Origin: an uncultured Oscillospiraceae bacterium
Lineage (GTDB): Bacteria > Bacillota > Clostridia > Oscillospirales > Ruminococcaceae
DNA: 64,000 bases
Direction of reading: 5' to 3'
NCBI GenBank assembly: GCA_900542145.1
Contig: UQMF01000005.1
Span: 94,655 to 158,654, forward strand
Part shown: piece after piece, positions 41,528 to 50,692 of the stretch
Layout: every line of letters begins with the position of its first letter
Numbering within the stretch: position 1 is the stretch's first letter
Notes under the pieces: model-generated
Databases searched by the model: none
What the model saw: the letters and a program-made list of their open reading frames with translations, nothing else
What the model was told of the DNA's origin: nothing
Program-made: the position numbers and the translations under genes

Positions 41528-42466
41528 TTGTTCGGTAAAGAAAAATCGCAGTATATCGAGGACAGCAGGTTCAGATATACGATGCGTGAGATGAAGAAGA
41601 ACGGCAGCGCCTACATACTGGCTCTCCCGTACTTCCTTTTGTTCCTGGTGTTCACGGGTATTCCGGTTGTCATCTCCCTCCCTGTCGGATTCACGAACTT
41701 CAACATGGTTCAGTTCCCTCAGTGGGTCGGACTCAGCAACTTCTACACCCTGTTCCTTCAGGACGACGTTTTCCTTATAGCGATCCAGAACACTCTCGTG
41801 TTCGCGATAATCACTGGTCCTGTCAGCTACATCATGTGCTTCCTGCTGGCATGGCTCATCAATGAGATGCCCGGTCCGCTCAAGACTGTATTTACATACA
41901 TCTTCTACGCTCCGACCCTTGCTGGTAACATTTACGCAACATGGCAGCTCATCTTCTCCGGCGATACCTACGGCTTCCTTAACTCCACTCTCATGAGCCT
42001 TGGTCTTATCAACGGCGCTCAGCAGTGGCTGACCGACTCAAGATACATTCTCATGTGCGTTATCGTCGTACAGATGTGGATGTCCCTTGGTGCAGGCTTC
42101 CTTTCACTGCGTGCAGGCTTCCAGGGCATCGATAAGTCCGGTTATGAGGCTGGCGCTATCGAGGGTATCAAGAACCGCTTCCAGGAACTGCTCTACATCA
42201 CTATCCCGGCTATGGGCCCACAGCTCCTGTTCGCAGCCGTAATGCAGATCACATCTTCCTTCACCGCTGGTGATATCGGTAGATTCCTGACAGCGTTCCC
42301 GTCCACCGACTACGCGGCGCACACGATCATGACCCACGCGTTTGACTACGGTTCAGTCCGTTACGAGATGGGTTATGCCTGCGCGATATGCTTCATACTC
42401 TTCATAGTCATGATCGTTGTAAACAACGTTATCCGGAAGGCTATGGCCGGTATTCTGGATACATAA
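41528..42466 (+). CDS. Sugar ABC permease, MalF type (first pair)
   Basis: A 312-residue permease starting at TTG 41528, seven bases after AGGAGG; the longer frame to 41453 crosses the hairpin. Six transmembrane helices are visible from about residue 35 (ILALPYFLLFLVFTGIPVVI). The EAA loop carries SGYEAGAIEGIKNRFQELLYITIP with the conserved Glu-Ala-x-x-Ile-Gly-type spacing for ATPase docking. It pairs with the MalG-type permease 12 bases downstream. No MalK-type ATPase is encoded in the operon. Confidence 0.92.
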   Translation: MFGKEKSQYIEDSRFRYTMREMKKNGSAYILALPYFLLFLVFTGIPVVISLPVGFTNFNMVQFPQWVGLSNFYTLFLQDDVFLIAIQNTLVFAIITGPVSYIMCFLLAWLINEMPGPLKTVFTYIFYAPTLAGNIYATWQLIFSGDTYGFLNSTLMSLGLINGAQQWLTDSRYILMCVIVVQMWMSLGAGFLSLRAGFQGIDKSGYEAGAIEGIKNRFQELLYITIPAMGPQLLFAAVMQITSSFTAGDIGRFLTAFPSTDYAAHTIMTHAFDYGSVRYEMGYACAICFILFIVMIVVNNVIRKAMAGILDT

Positions 42467-42478
42467 GGAGGACGGAAG

Positions 42479-43339
42479 ATGCGCATTATCAAGAAAAGAA
42501 AAAAATGGGGAGGTTCCCGTGGCGGCGATATAGCGATCTTTATACTGCTCGTTCTTATCGGTCTGTTCATGCTCTTCCCGATATACTTATCAGTTATTCA
42601 GTCGATAAAGCCTTCCGAGGAACTCTTCGTGTTCCCTCCGAAGCTTTATGTACAGCGTCCTACCTCGCAGAACTTTGAGGACATGCTCAAGGTCGCAGGC
42701 AGCATGGACGTGCCGTTCTCCAGATACGTTTTCAACTCTGTATTCGTTTCTGTAGTAGTTACTGTGGCGCAGCTGTTCCTTTCCTCGTCCGCAGCGTATG
42801 TGCTGGCGAAGGTAAAGGCTCCCGGCGTCAAGGCAATGAACAAGGTAATTGAGATCGCGCTGCTGTTCACATCGTCTGTTACTTATATCGTACAGTACAT
42901 CGTTATGGCAGCCCTCGGCATGATCGACACCTACTGGGCGATCACACTCCCGTACATCGCAACTCCTATGGGTCTGTTCCTTATGAAACAGTTCATGGGT
43001 CAGATACCGGAGAGTATGATCGAGGCGGCGAAGCTCGACGGCGCAAGCCACTTGAGAGTTTGCTGGCAGATAGTTATGCCGAACGTCAAGCCTGCATGGC
43101 TCACCCTGATGATATTCGCATTCCAGGGCGCATGGCAGATCACAGGTTATCTGTTCGTATACAGCGAGCAGCTGAAGCCTATTCCTATCGTAATGCAGCA
43201 GATTGCAGCGGCAGGTATAGCCCGTACGGGCGTGGCGTCAGCGACAGTCGTCGTGCTGATGCTGCCGCCGATGATCCTGTTCCTTATCCTGCAGAGTAAC
43301 GTCGTTGAAACGATGGCTCATTCGGGTCTGAAGGATTAA
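42479..43339 (+). CDS. Sugar ABC permease, MalG type (first pair)
   Basis: A 286-residue permease, ATG after GGAGGACGG. A basic N-terminus (RIIKKRKKWGGSRGG) is followed by six helices. The EAA loop is PESMIEAAKLDGASHLRVCW and the C-terminus is short. This is the usual length for MalG-type subunits of carbohydrate importers. With the preceding gene it forms the first of two permease pairs in this operon. Confidence 0.93.
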   Translation: MRIIKKRKKWGGSRGGDIAIFILLVLIGLFMLFPIYLSVIQSIKPSEELFVFPPKLYVQRPTSQNFEDMLKVAGSMDVPFSRYVFNSVFVSVVVTVAQLFLSSSAAYVLAKVKAPGVKAMNKVIEIALLFTSSVTYIVQYIVMAALGMIDTYWAITLPYIATPMGLFLMKQFMGQIPESMIEAAKLDGASHLRVCWQIVMPNVKPAWLTLMIFAFQGAWQITGYLFVYSEQLKPIPIVMQQIAAAGIARTGVASATVVVLMLPPMILFLILQSNVVETMAHSGLKD

Positions 43340-43395
43340 GCCGCGGAATTACCGGGACTCCCGGAAGTATTCTATTTACGAAAGGATGATTTTGA

Positions 43396-45060
43396 GTGCC
43401 ATCAATCAAGCGCATGGCAGCAAGGGTCTCTGCGGCAGTTATGGCTGCGGTAACACTCACGACCAGCGTTGCCTATGCAGATGAGCCTTATACCGGATAC
43501 AACTACGACTGGTGGGGCGATCCAGTTCCGTCACAGAACGGCTACATCGTTGACCAGATCTATACCGGAATGGATATGGGCGCCGGCGCCCTCACGGAGC
43601 CGAGCGACATGTTCTTCTCCGACAATAACGACCTGTTCATTGCCGATACTTCTTATAAAGCAGCCGGCGCGACAGACTCCATGAAGGGAAGAATCGTTGT
43701 AACAGACAGCGACTTCAACCTGAAGTTCACCGTGGAAAGCCTCGATTTCTCCGGGGTTCAGAGCTGGTACAATGAAAAGACCGCTGAACTTGAGTCCGGA
43801 ATGATAACCCAGGCGGACTACAACAAGTACACAAACACATCTTTCAACGGCCCTACCGGCGTCTTTGTTGACACCGACGAGGGAGTTGACACGATCTACG
43901 TTGCTGATAACGCCAACGACCGTGTAGTACAGTTCGCAGTTGAGGAGATCAACGACGACGAGCGTAAGACCGCAGTCGGCAAGGTCCAGATGATTTTCAC
44001 CAGACCTGCAAGCAACATGTATGATTCCTCCATCACTTTCAACCCTGACAAGGTTCTGATAGACGCAGCTAAGAATGTATACATCTGCATCAAGTCCATC
44101 ACAAAGGGCGCGGTTGTATACTCAAAGGAAGGCGACTTCAACGGTTATTTCGGCGCAAACCGAGTAGAGGCTACCGGCGAGGTTCTGATGAACGCTTTCT
44201 GGAAGCTCATCTTCAGCCGTGAGCAGGCTAAGAGAATGAGAAGAAGCGTGCCGGTCGAGATATCCAACTTTGATATCGACGAGGACAACTTCATCTACAC
44301 GGTAACTGAGTCCAAGACCGTTACCACCGACGTACTGAAGAAGCTGAACTCCGCAGGCACCAACATCTTCACAAATCTTGGCTATTCGGACTATACTTTT
44401 GGTGATTCTCTCACAAAGTACTATCGTAACAAGACATACACTTCCCAGATAACCGATGTCGATATCGGAGAAAATGGCGTAATCAACCTGCTTGATGTCG
44501 CTACAGGCCGTGTATTCCAGTACGATGACGAGTGCCAGCTGCTGTTCATCTTCGGCGGCATTGGTCAGCAGAAGGGTACTTTCACCACACCGAACGCCGT
44601 AGAGAGCCTTGGCAACAAGATATACGTCCTCGATGGCCGTAAGGCAAGCGTGACGGTATTCAAGCAGACAGAGTTCGGTGCGATAGTCCACAACGCTATC
44701 TCGCTGTTCAACAAGGGTAAGTACGAAGAAGCACGTCAGCCGTGGGAGGAAGCGCTCCGCCGCGACAGTAACTACTGGCTGGCATACATCGGACTTGGTA
44801 ACGCTTACCTGAACGAAGGCGATTACGACACCGCTATGAAGTACTTCTACTACAACTCCAAGACGGGTTACAACGACGCGTTCAAGAGCTGGAGAATGAA
44901 CTTCATCAGAGATAACTTCACACTGTTTGCGGTTATCATTATTCTCCTTATAATCGCGATCTACGTCATCTCCTCCATCAAGAACAAGAGAAGGATCAAG
45001 AGACGCGCCGAACAGGAACGGCTGTTCAAGGAGAAAAACAAGGGAAGGGAGGACGTCTGA
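43396..45060 (+). CDS. NHL-repeat/TPR membrane protein
   Basis: A 554-residue protein starting at GTG 43396, nine bases after AAAGGATG. It has a signal peptide (about 1-28, ending VAYA) and then an extracytoplasmic beta-propeller-like region (about 60-420). That region contains NHL-type strands such as EPSDMFFSDNNDLFIADTSY, GPTGVFVDTDEGVDTIYVAD and FTTPNAVESLGNKIYVLDG. About 435-500 holds two TPR-like units (YEEARQPWEEALRRDSNYWL, YLNEGDYDTAMKYFYYNSK). A C-terminal transmembrane helix (FTLFAVIIILLIIAIYVISS) and a basic cytoplasmic tail follow. This topology suits a surface scaffold or sensor presenting its propeller outside. No catalytic motif is recognised. Confidence 0.82.
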   Translation: MPSIKRMAARVSAAVMAAVTLTTSVAYADEPYTGYNYDWWGDPVPSQNGYIVDQIYTGMDMGAGALTEPSDMFFSDNNDLFIADTSYKAAGATDSMKGRIVVTDSDFNLKFTVESLDFSGVQSWYNEKTAELESGMITQADYNKYTNTSFNGPTGVFVDTDEGVDTIYVADNANDRVVQFAVEEINDDERKTAVGKVQMIFTRPASNMYDSSITFNPDKVLIDAAKNVYICIKSITKGAVVYSKEGDFNGYFGANRVEATGEVLMNAFWKLIFSREQAKRMRRSVPVEISNFDIDEDNFIYTVTESKTVTTDVLKKLNSAGTNIFTNLGYSDYTFGDSLTKYYRNKTYTSQITDVDIGENGVINLLDVATGRVFQYDDECQLLFIFGGIGQQKGTFTTPNAVESLGNKIYVLDGRKASVTVFKQTEFGAIVHNAISLFNKGKYEEARQPWEEALRRDSNYWLAYIGLGNAYLNEGDYDTAMKYFYYNSKTGYNDAFKSWRMNFIRDNFTLFAVIIILLIIAIYVISSIKNKRRIKRRAEQERLFKEKNKGREDV

Positions 45061-45063
45061 TCT

Positions 45064-45828
45064 ATGAGATTCGATCTTGATATGCCGGCATGGAAATGGC
45101 CGTTCTATGTGATGCGCCACCCCTTTGAAGGCTTTGAAGACCTCAGATGGAAGAAAGCCTACAACATGAAAGTCGCACTGGTTATCGTTGCCCTGCTGTT
45201 TATTGTCAGCGTGTGCAGCGAACTGATGACAGGCTTCCTTTTTGAGAACCGTACCGTTAAGGTGTTTAACGTTGTGCCGATAATCATCCGCACAGTCGTT
45301 ATATTCTTCACCTGGGTAGTCGGAAACTGGGCACTGTGTACACTGTTCGACGGTGAAGGTACCATGAAGAACATCTGCGTTAACACCGCGTATGCTCTGG
45401 TTCCCTACATAATCGGTCAGGTGATCAACATAATCCTGTCCAACTGCCTGCTCAGAACTGAGTCCGCATTTATCACCTTTGTATCCTATGTGACCATACT
45501 ATGGACGCTCGTACTGCTGATATCCGGCATGAAGACAGTTCACCAGTACTCGATACCCAAGACCCTCCTGTTCATGCTCATCACTATCCTCGCGATGGTC
45601 GTGATCCTGATACTGATCGTTCTTCTGGTATCCCTGTTCCAGCAGGTTTATGTATTCGTATACTCGATCTACACTGAGCTGCTGTACAGAAACGCTAACC
45701 TGGAACCCACAGCGCTTGTATTCATCTTTATTGGTATTATCATTGCCGTTCTCGCTATCATTATTGCAGCGTATACGGCTTATGAGAAGCACCAGATCGC
45801 TAAGGAACGCAAGAAGCTTAATTCCTGA
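45064..45828 (+). CDS. Yip1-family membrane protein
   Basis: A 254-residue protein with about five or six transmembrane helices after a short amphipathic start (WPFYVMRHPFEGFEDLRWKK). The segment VVGNWALCTLFDGEGTMKNI followed by CVNTAYALVPYIIGQ is typical of bacterial Yip1-domain proteins. Their function in bacteria is not established. It begins three bases after the NHL/TPR gene and is followed by the DUF5696-like gene, so it is an integral part of the operon, perhaps an assembly or gating factor. Confidence 0.85.
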   Translation: MRFDLDMPAWKWPFYVMRHPFEGFEDLRWKKAYNMKVALVIVALLFIVSVCSELMTGFLFENRTVKVFNVVPIIIRTVVIFFTWVVGNWALCTLFDGEGTMKNICVNTAYALVPYIIGQVINIILSNCLLRTESAFITFVSYVTILWTLVLLISGMKTVHQYSIPKTLLFMLITILAMVVILILIVLLVSLFQQVYVFVYSIYTELLYRNANLEPTALVFIFIGIIIAVLAIIIAAYTAYEKHQIAKERKKLNS

Positions 45829-45897
45829 TCAGTTGCATTGAAACAGCCGCATTTCTCGCTGAGGGGCGGCGCAAATATAGAAAATGGTGGTGTAAAA

Positions 45898-48300
45898 ATG
45901 CTACAAATCCGCAAGAAAATACTTGTCGGCACACTGTGCGCAGGCATGGTGCTTTCGGCAAGCCAGAGCGTTGCATGGTCTGAGAATTCAAGCATGACAG
46001 CGGAGGCTGGTACCTCCGAGGCGATCACTTCTGAGGCAGACGGCACTACGACTGAGGCAGATGAGAGCACTTCCACCGCAGAGGCTGAGGATGATTCCGA
46101 CGCCGCTGAGGAGGAGAAGGAGCCTATCACTGAGGAGGGCGAGCTTGCTAAGTGCGAGCTGGTTGCCTCCAACTCTAACTACGAGCTGTATGTCAACATG
46201 GATACCGGTCTGTTTGCTTTCCGCACAGCTGACGGCAAGCATACCTGGTGGAGCAATCCCTACAATGCTGACGAAGATCCCAACGCAAACAACTCCAAGA
46301 AGGCTGACCTGAAGTCCACTCTGGTTATCAATGCCGTTAAGGTAACGGACACTGACTCGCCTTCCACACCTCTGCGTTCCTATTCGAACGGCGAGGTTTC
46401 CGTTTCCAAGGTGGACAACGGTTTCCGTGTGGAATACCACTTCCCGACTGAGGGTATCTGGGTTCCATACTATGTAACCCTGAATGATGATTACATTGAG
46501 GCTTCCATCGCTGTGGACGAGATCTACGAGGTAGAGATCCAGGGCGACAAGGACGGAGGCACTTCCGTTGACAGCAATGGTATCCGTTCCGTTGTTGATA
46601 TCAACTTCCTGCAGGATCTCGGCGCTGCTTACTCCGATGAAGCAGGTTACATAATCACTCCGGACGGCTCCGGTGCGGTTATCAACTTCAACAACGGCAA
46701 GAGCAACACCAACACCTACTCCCAGAGAATATACGGCAGGGATCTTGCAAAGAGCCAGGATATGGCTCCCGCAAAGACTGAGCAGGCTTACCTGCCGATC
46801 ATGGGTCTTGTAAGAGAAGACAACGCACTCCTCGAGGTAGTTACCTCCGGATCTGCGTATGCTACCGCGAACGCTTCCGTGTCCGGACAGAAGGCTACCA
46901 GCTACAACTCCGCCTGGTTCAATTTCCAGGTTAGAGCGACCGACACCTATTACATGGGCGGTCAGAACGCGCAGCCTCTGAACGCTTACCAGGAAAGCAA
47001 GATCCCCGAGGATCGCCTTACCGTGAGATATTATCCCATAGTTAAGGACAACGTAAGCTACGTTGACGTAGCGAAGCGCTATCAGCAGTACCTCGTTGAG
47101 GAGAAGGGACTCACCAAGAACGAGAAGGAAGAAGCTCCCCTGTACCTCGACGTTTACGGCGGTACCATCAAGCAGCAGTCCATTCTCGGATTCCCCGTAA
47201 ACCTCCAGACAGCTGCAACGACCTATGAGCAGGCCAAGCAGATCGTTCAGGAGCTGAACAATAACGGCGTTTCGAACATTATTCTTTCCTATGAAGACTT
47301 TAACGGCGCCGGAATCACAAGCAGGATCTCGAATTCCGTTGACTACTCCGGTACGCTCGGCGGAAAAAACAAGTTCAAGGAACTCAAGAGCTACTGTGAC
47401 GCAAACAACATAATCCTCGCTCCCAGCGTTGACCTGATGAATTACGAGCGAAGCGGCAACGGCTACACCAAGACCGGTGCTTCCTCCATCGCGATCACCA
47501 AGGCTTACGCTACTCAGGGCGCTTACGAGCTGGCATTCGGTACTCCGCATGACACCAGAAGCAGCTGGTATATTCTCTCCCCGGCATACTTCCAGAAGGT
47601 ATACGGCGAGGTGATCTCCAGCTACACCAAGGAGGGCATGCAGGCTATCTCCGTTGCTGACGGCACCAACATGCTTTACAGCGACTACACCGGAAACGTT
47701 GCAAGAACGACTTCCCGTCAGCAGGCGGTAAATAACCTGATCGCAGGCTACGAGATGATCAACCAGAGCGGACTTACATTCGTTTCTGGCGCAGCAAATG
47801 ATTACGCACTGCCTTATGTAGACTATCTGAAGGACGTTCCGCTTTACAGCAGCAACTTCGATGTTTACGACTATGATATCCCGTTCTACGAGCTGGTTAT
47901 CCATGGTTATATTCCCTACACGACCAAGGCAAAGAACGCAAGCTCCAGTGCAGACGAGCTGTTCGTTTACTCCGTTGTCACCGGTACTCCCCTCCACTAC
48001 GAGGTAATGTACGAGGATCCGAACGAGTTCACCGACAGTTCCTACGACGAGCTGTTCTACGCTTACTACAGCGGTTGGGTAGAGGACATCTGCGCTGAAT
48101 ACAAGTTCATGCAGAAGTATGTGCTTCCTCTCACTGATGAGACTATCGAGGACTTCCAGCGTATCGACAGATACAACTACAAGTCCACGTTCTCCGACGG
48201 AACTGTTGTTGAGGTAAATCTCGAAACACAGCAGATCGTCATCAACGGAACTGAAGTAAAGCTTTCCGATTTTGAAACGAAAGGAGCGACAACTGACTGA
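45898..48300 (+). CDS. Secreted DUF5696-like protein, possible glycosidase fold
   Basis: Start at ATG 45898 (MLQIRKKILVGTLCAGMVLS, a signal peptide), giving 800 residues. A Glu/Asp/Ala-rich linker (about 35-85) precedes a large beta region (about 95-380), including LYVNMDTGLFAFRTADGKHT and GYIITPDGSGAVINFNNGK. Then comes an alternating alpha/beta part (about 410-700) that looks like a TIM barrel: LYLDVYGGTIKQQSILGFPV, ISNIILSY-type strand, NNIILAPSVDLMN, QAISVADGTNMLYSDYTG. A final beta part (about 755-795) follows. A supersandwich plus barrel plus beta tail is the layout of several glycoside hydrolase clans. I recall this as the DUF5696 family; the catalytic residues are not established. Confidence 0.8.
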   Translation: MLQIRKKILVGTLCAGMVLSASQSVAWSENSSMTAEAGTSEAITSEADGTTTEADESTSTAEAEDDSDAAEEEKEPITEEGELAKCELVASNSNYELYVNMDTGLFAFRTADGKHTWWSNPYNADEDPNANNSKKADLKSTLVINAVKVTDTDSPSTPLRSYSNGEVSVSKVDNGFRVEYHFPTEGIWVPYYVTLNDDYIEASIAVDEIYEVEIQGDKDGGTSVDSNGIRSVVDINFLQDLGAAYSDEAGYIITPDGSGAVINFNNGKSNTNTYSQRIYGRDLAKSQDMAPAKTEQAYLPIMGLVREDNALLEVVTSGSAYATANASVSGQKATSYNSAWFNFQVRATDTYYMGGQNAQPLNAYQESKIPEDRLTVRYYPIVKDNVSYVDVAKRYQQYLVEEKGLTKNEKEEAPLYLDVYGGTIKQQSILGFPVNLQTAATTYEQAKQIVQELNNNGVSNIILSYEDFNGAGITSRISNSVDYSGTLGGKNKFKELKSYCDANNIILAPSVDLMNYERSGNGYTKTGASSIAITKAYATQGAYELAFGTPHDTRSSWYILSPAYFQKVYGEVISSYTKEGMQAISVADGTNMLYSDYTGNVARTTSRQQAVNNLIAGYEMINQSGLTFVSGAANDYALPYVDYLKDVPLYSSNFDVYDYDIPFYELVIHGYIPYTTKAKNASSSADELFVYSVVTGTPLHYEVMYEDPNEFTDSSYDELFYAYYSGWVEDICAEYKFMQKYVLPLTDETIEDFQRIDRYNYKSTFSDGTVVEVNLETQQIVINGTEVKLSDFETKGATTD

Positions 48301-49439
48301 TGAATGATGAACTTGAATTCGGCACTGCAGCCAGCAGCGATACACCCGAGCCCGCAGTCGAACTGAACAAGCAGACAGAGTCAGTGCCCGAAGCGCCGGT
48401 GCAGAGGGTGTCAGCTCACAACACCGCCGCAGCGGCTGCATTGAATGCAGCCAATGAGGAGGTCGATATCCGCCGTAAGGGCGGAGAAAAGGCGCAGATA
48501 AAGATCAAGACCACCAAGATCCCCTACGAGAAGAAGAAGGGACTTTACGGCTACGGCTTCATCGCACTGTGGTTCATCGGAACACTGTGGCTGTTCATTA
48601 TCCCGGTTCTCACATCTCTGTGGTATTCACTCTGCGATACTCAGCTTCTCGCGAAGGCAGACGCACTTGAGAAAGGCATGACCTCCGCAGGTATCTACAC
48701 TGAGTTCAATGGCTTCAAGAACTTCGTCAACGCGTTCACCGTTGATACCGAGTTCCTTCCGAAGCTCGGCTCCTCACTGGGAGAGATCCTCCCGAACACT
48801 CTGGTAATCATGATCTTCTCGCTGTTCATCGCCGTAATCCTGAACCAGAAGTTCAGAGGAAGAACCCTCGCCCGTGCGATATTCTTCCTGCCGGTTCTGA
48901 TCGCGACAGGTCCTGTTATCAGCGTAATCAACGGTGATATGACCTCCCAGGGTATTTCCGACGCGTCACAGTTCAGCACACTGTTCAAGACTGACCTTGT
49001 AACTGAACTGATGGAGTTTATCGGTATCTATAATCTGAACCAGACGTTCACCGACGTCATCAAGAATATCACGTCAGACGTCCTGAACCTCGTATGGAAC
49101 TCCGGTATCCAGATCCTGATATTCCTCTCAGCATTACAGACTATTCCTCCGTCAGCGAAGGAAGCTGCAAGCATCGAGGGCGCTACCGCGTGGGAGTTTT
49201 TCTGGAAGATCACCTTCCCGTACATCTCCCCGATGATCCTCTCCAACCTGGTTTATACCGTTATCGACGCGTTCGTTTCCACCGATAACCAGGTCATGGA
49301 GTACGTACTCAAGCAGTCCGGTAACTGGGAATACGGCTATGCCGCAGCACTTGCGTGGATCTACTTCGCAATTGTCGGCGCGTGCCTGGGTCTTATCTGC
49401 GTGATAATCAACAGGTTCGTATATTACGAGAATGATTAA
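48300..49439 (+). CDS. Sugar ABC permease, MalF type (second pair)
   Basis: A 379-residue permease whose ATG overlaps the preceding stop by one base. The first 80 residues are an Ala/Glu/Pro-rich, probably disordered cytoplasmic extension (TEPAVE-like stretches, HNTAAAAALNAANEEVDIRR) ending in a Lys-rich segment. Six helices follow from about residue 85 (GFIALWFIGTLWLFIIPVLT). The EAA loop is PSAKEAASIEGATAWEFFWK. Such long N-terminal tails are unusual for this family. It pairs with the downstream MalG-type permease. Confidence 0.92.
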   Translation: MNDELEFGTAASSDTPEPAVELNKQTESVPEAPVQRVSAHNTAAAAALNAANEEVDIRRKGGEKAQIKIKTTKIPYEKKKGLYGYGFIALWFIGTLWLFIIPVLTSLWYSLCDTQLLAKADALEKGMTSAGIYTEFNGFKNFVNAFTVDTEFLPKLGSSLGEILPNTLVIMIFSLFIAVILNQKFRGRTLARAIFFLPVLIATGPVISVINGDMTSQGISDASQFSTLFKTDLVTELMEFIGIYNLNQTFTDVIKNITSDVLNLVWNSGIQILIFLSALQTIPPSAKEAASIEGATAWEFFWKITFPYISPMILSNLVYTVIDAFVSTDNQVMEYVLKQSGNWEYGYAAALAWIYFAIVGACLGLICVIINRFVYYEND

Positions 49440-49452
49440 GGAGGTCAGAGAA

Positions 49453-50634
49453 GTGACAGAAAACGAATTCGATATCAATAATGTTGCTGATCAGCCTGCT
49501 GAAAATGTAACAGAAACTGCTGAGCCCACAGCAGAGGCTATTGCTGAAACCATCGCGGACATCAACTCCGATGCTGCGGTGGCAGTAGCCCCCATCGCGT
49601 CCGCAGCCCCCAAGAAGGCCAAGAAGAAAAAGGACGAGTACCGTGTAAGCAATTTTGATATAATCAAGAACTTTCACCGGTACACTGCCAAGGAGAAGAA
49701 GCACTACAGATACCTGTTCTGGCACAGAATTGCGAGTTATGTATGGCCGTTCTTCCGTGCAGTTATCATCTTTGGACTTTCCTTCGTTATTCTTTATCCT
49801 ATCCTCTACATGATCTCCACATCCATAAGACCGCAGTCTGAGATGAACGACCCGTCCATCATGTGGATCCCCAAGACGATCCGCCTGGAGAACTTCGTTG
49901 AGGTATGGAAGGCTACCAACTATCCAAGCACCCTCTGGAATACGCTGGTACTCAACGTTGTATCCTCAGTGCTCCAGGTTGGTACCTGTGCGCTGACCGG
50001 TTATGGTTTTGCGAGATTCAAGTTCAAGGGCAAGAATTTCTTCTTCGCCCTGGTACTGCTCCAGATCATCGTTCCGGTACAGATCATACTCATTCCGCAG
50101 TATTCACAGTTCAGATATTTCGATATCTTCGGACTGTTCAACGCCCTGATGGGTGACTCCCTTAACCTGGTAGGAACCAACTTCGCAATGTACATTCCGG
50201 CACTCATGTGTAACGGTATCAGAGCGGGTCTGTTCATTTACCTGTTCAGACAGTTCTTCCGCGGACTGCCGAAGGAACTGGAGGACGCTGCGTATCTTGA
50301 CGGCTGCGGTCCGTTCAAGACCTTCATCAGCGTAATGATCCCGAATGCTGCAAGCTCCTTCCTGACGGTATTCATCTTCTCCATCGTTTGGTACTGGAAC
50401 GACTACTATGTATCCTCCATGTACTTCAACGACCCGAACACCATCGCGCTGAAGGTAAACAACATTACCAACATCATCTCCATGTACCTGGATAACCAGG
50501 TCGGAATCGCGACGGATTATGTCGTATGGATGGAAGCAGCCTGCCTGCTCGCAATCACTCCTATCGTAATCATGTACATCTTCTTACAGAAGTACTTCAC
50601 CGAAGGTATTGCGAGAGCCGGTCTTGCAAACTGA
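49453..50634 (+). CDS. Sugar ABC permease, MalG type (second pair)
   Basis: I start at GTG 49453, eight bases after AAGGAGG, giving 393 residues; the ATG at 49432 lies before the ribosome site. Residues 1-60 are acidic and Ala-rich (ENVTETAEPTAEAIAETIAD), followed by a Lys-rich KKAKKKKDEYR, a tail of the same kind as in its partner. Six helices follow from about residue 95, the EAA loop is PKELEDAAYLDGCGPFKTF and the normal MalG C-terminus FTEGIARAGLAN. It is the last gene of the operon, with a terminator at 50650. Confidence 0.92.
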   Translation: MTENEFDINNVADQPAENVTETAEPTAEAIAETIADINSDAAVAVAPIASAAPKKAKKKKDEYRVSNFDIIKNFHRYTAKEKKHYRYLFWHRIASYVWPFFRAVIIFGLSFVILYPILYMISTSIRPQSEMNDPSIMWIPKTIRLENFVEVWKATNYPSTLWNTLVLNVVSSVLQVGTCALTGYGFARFKFKGKNFFFALVLLQIIVPVQIILIPQYSQFRYFDIFGLFNALMGDSLNLVGTNFAMYIPALMCNGIRAGLFIYLFRQFFRGLPKELEDAAYLDGCGPFKTFISVMIPNAASSFLTVFIFSIVWYWNDYYVSSMYFNDPNTIALKVNNITNIISMYLDNQVGIATDYVVWMEAACLLAITPIVIMYIFLQKYFTEGIARAGLAN

Positions 50635-50649
50635 TTTTTCAGAATCACT

Positions 50650-50682
50650 ACAGCCCCGAGATTTCCCGGGGCTGTTTGTTTC
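50650..50682 (+). terminator. Terminator of the transport operon, in the rnhA leader
   Basis: ACAGCCCCG/CGGGGCTGT-type stem with an AGATTTCC loop, then TTGTTTC. The rnhA ribosome site GGAGG begins a few bases later, so some read-through probably feeds rnhA. Confidence 0.75.
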
Positions 50683-50692
50683 GGAGGTATCT

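Noticed and set aside
45988..48441. 817-codon minus-strand frame opposite the DUF5696-like gene
   Set aside because: Same effect; the plus-strand gene has a signal peptide, ribosome site and operon context.
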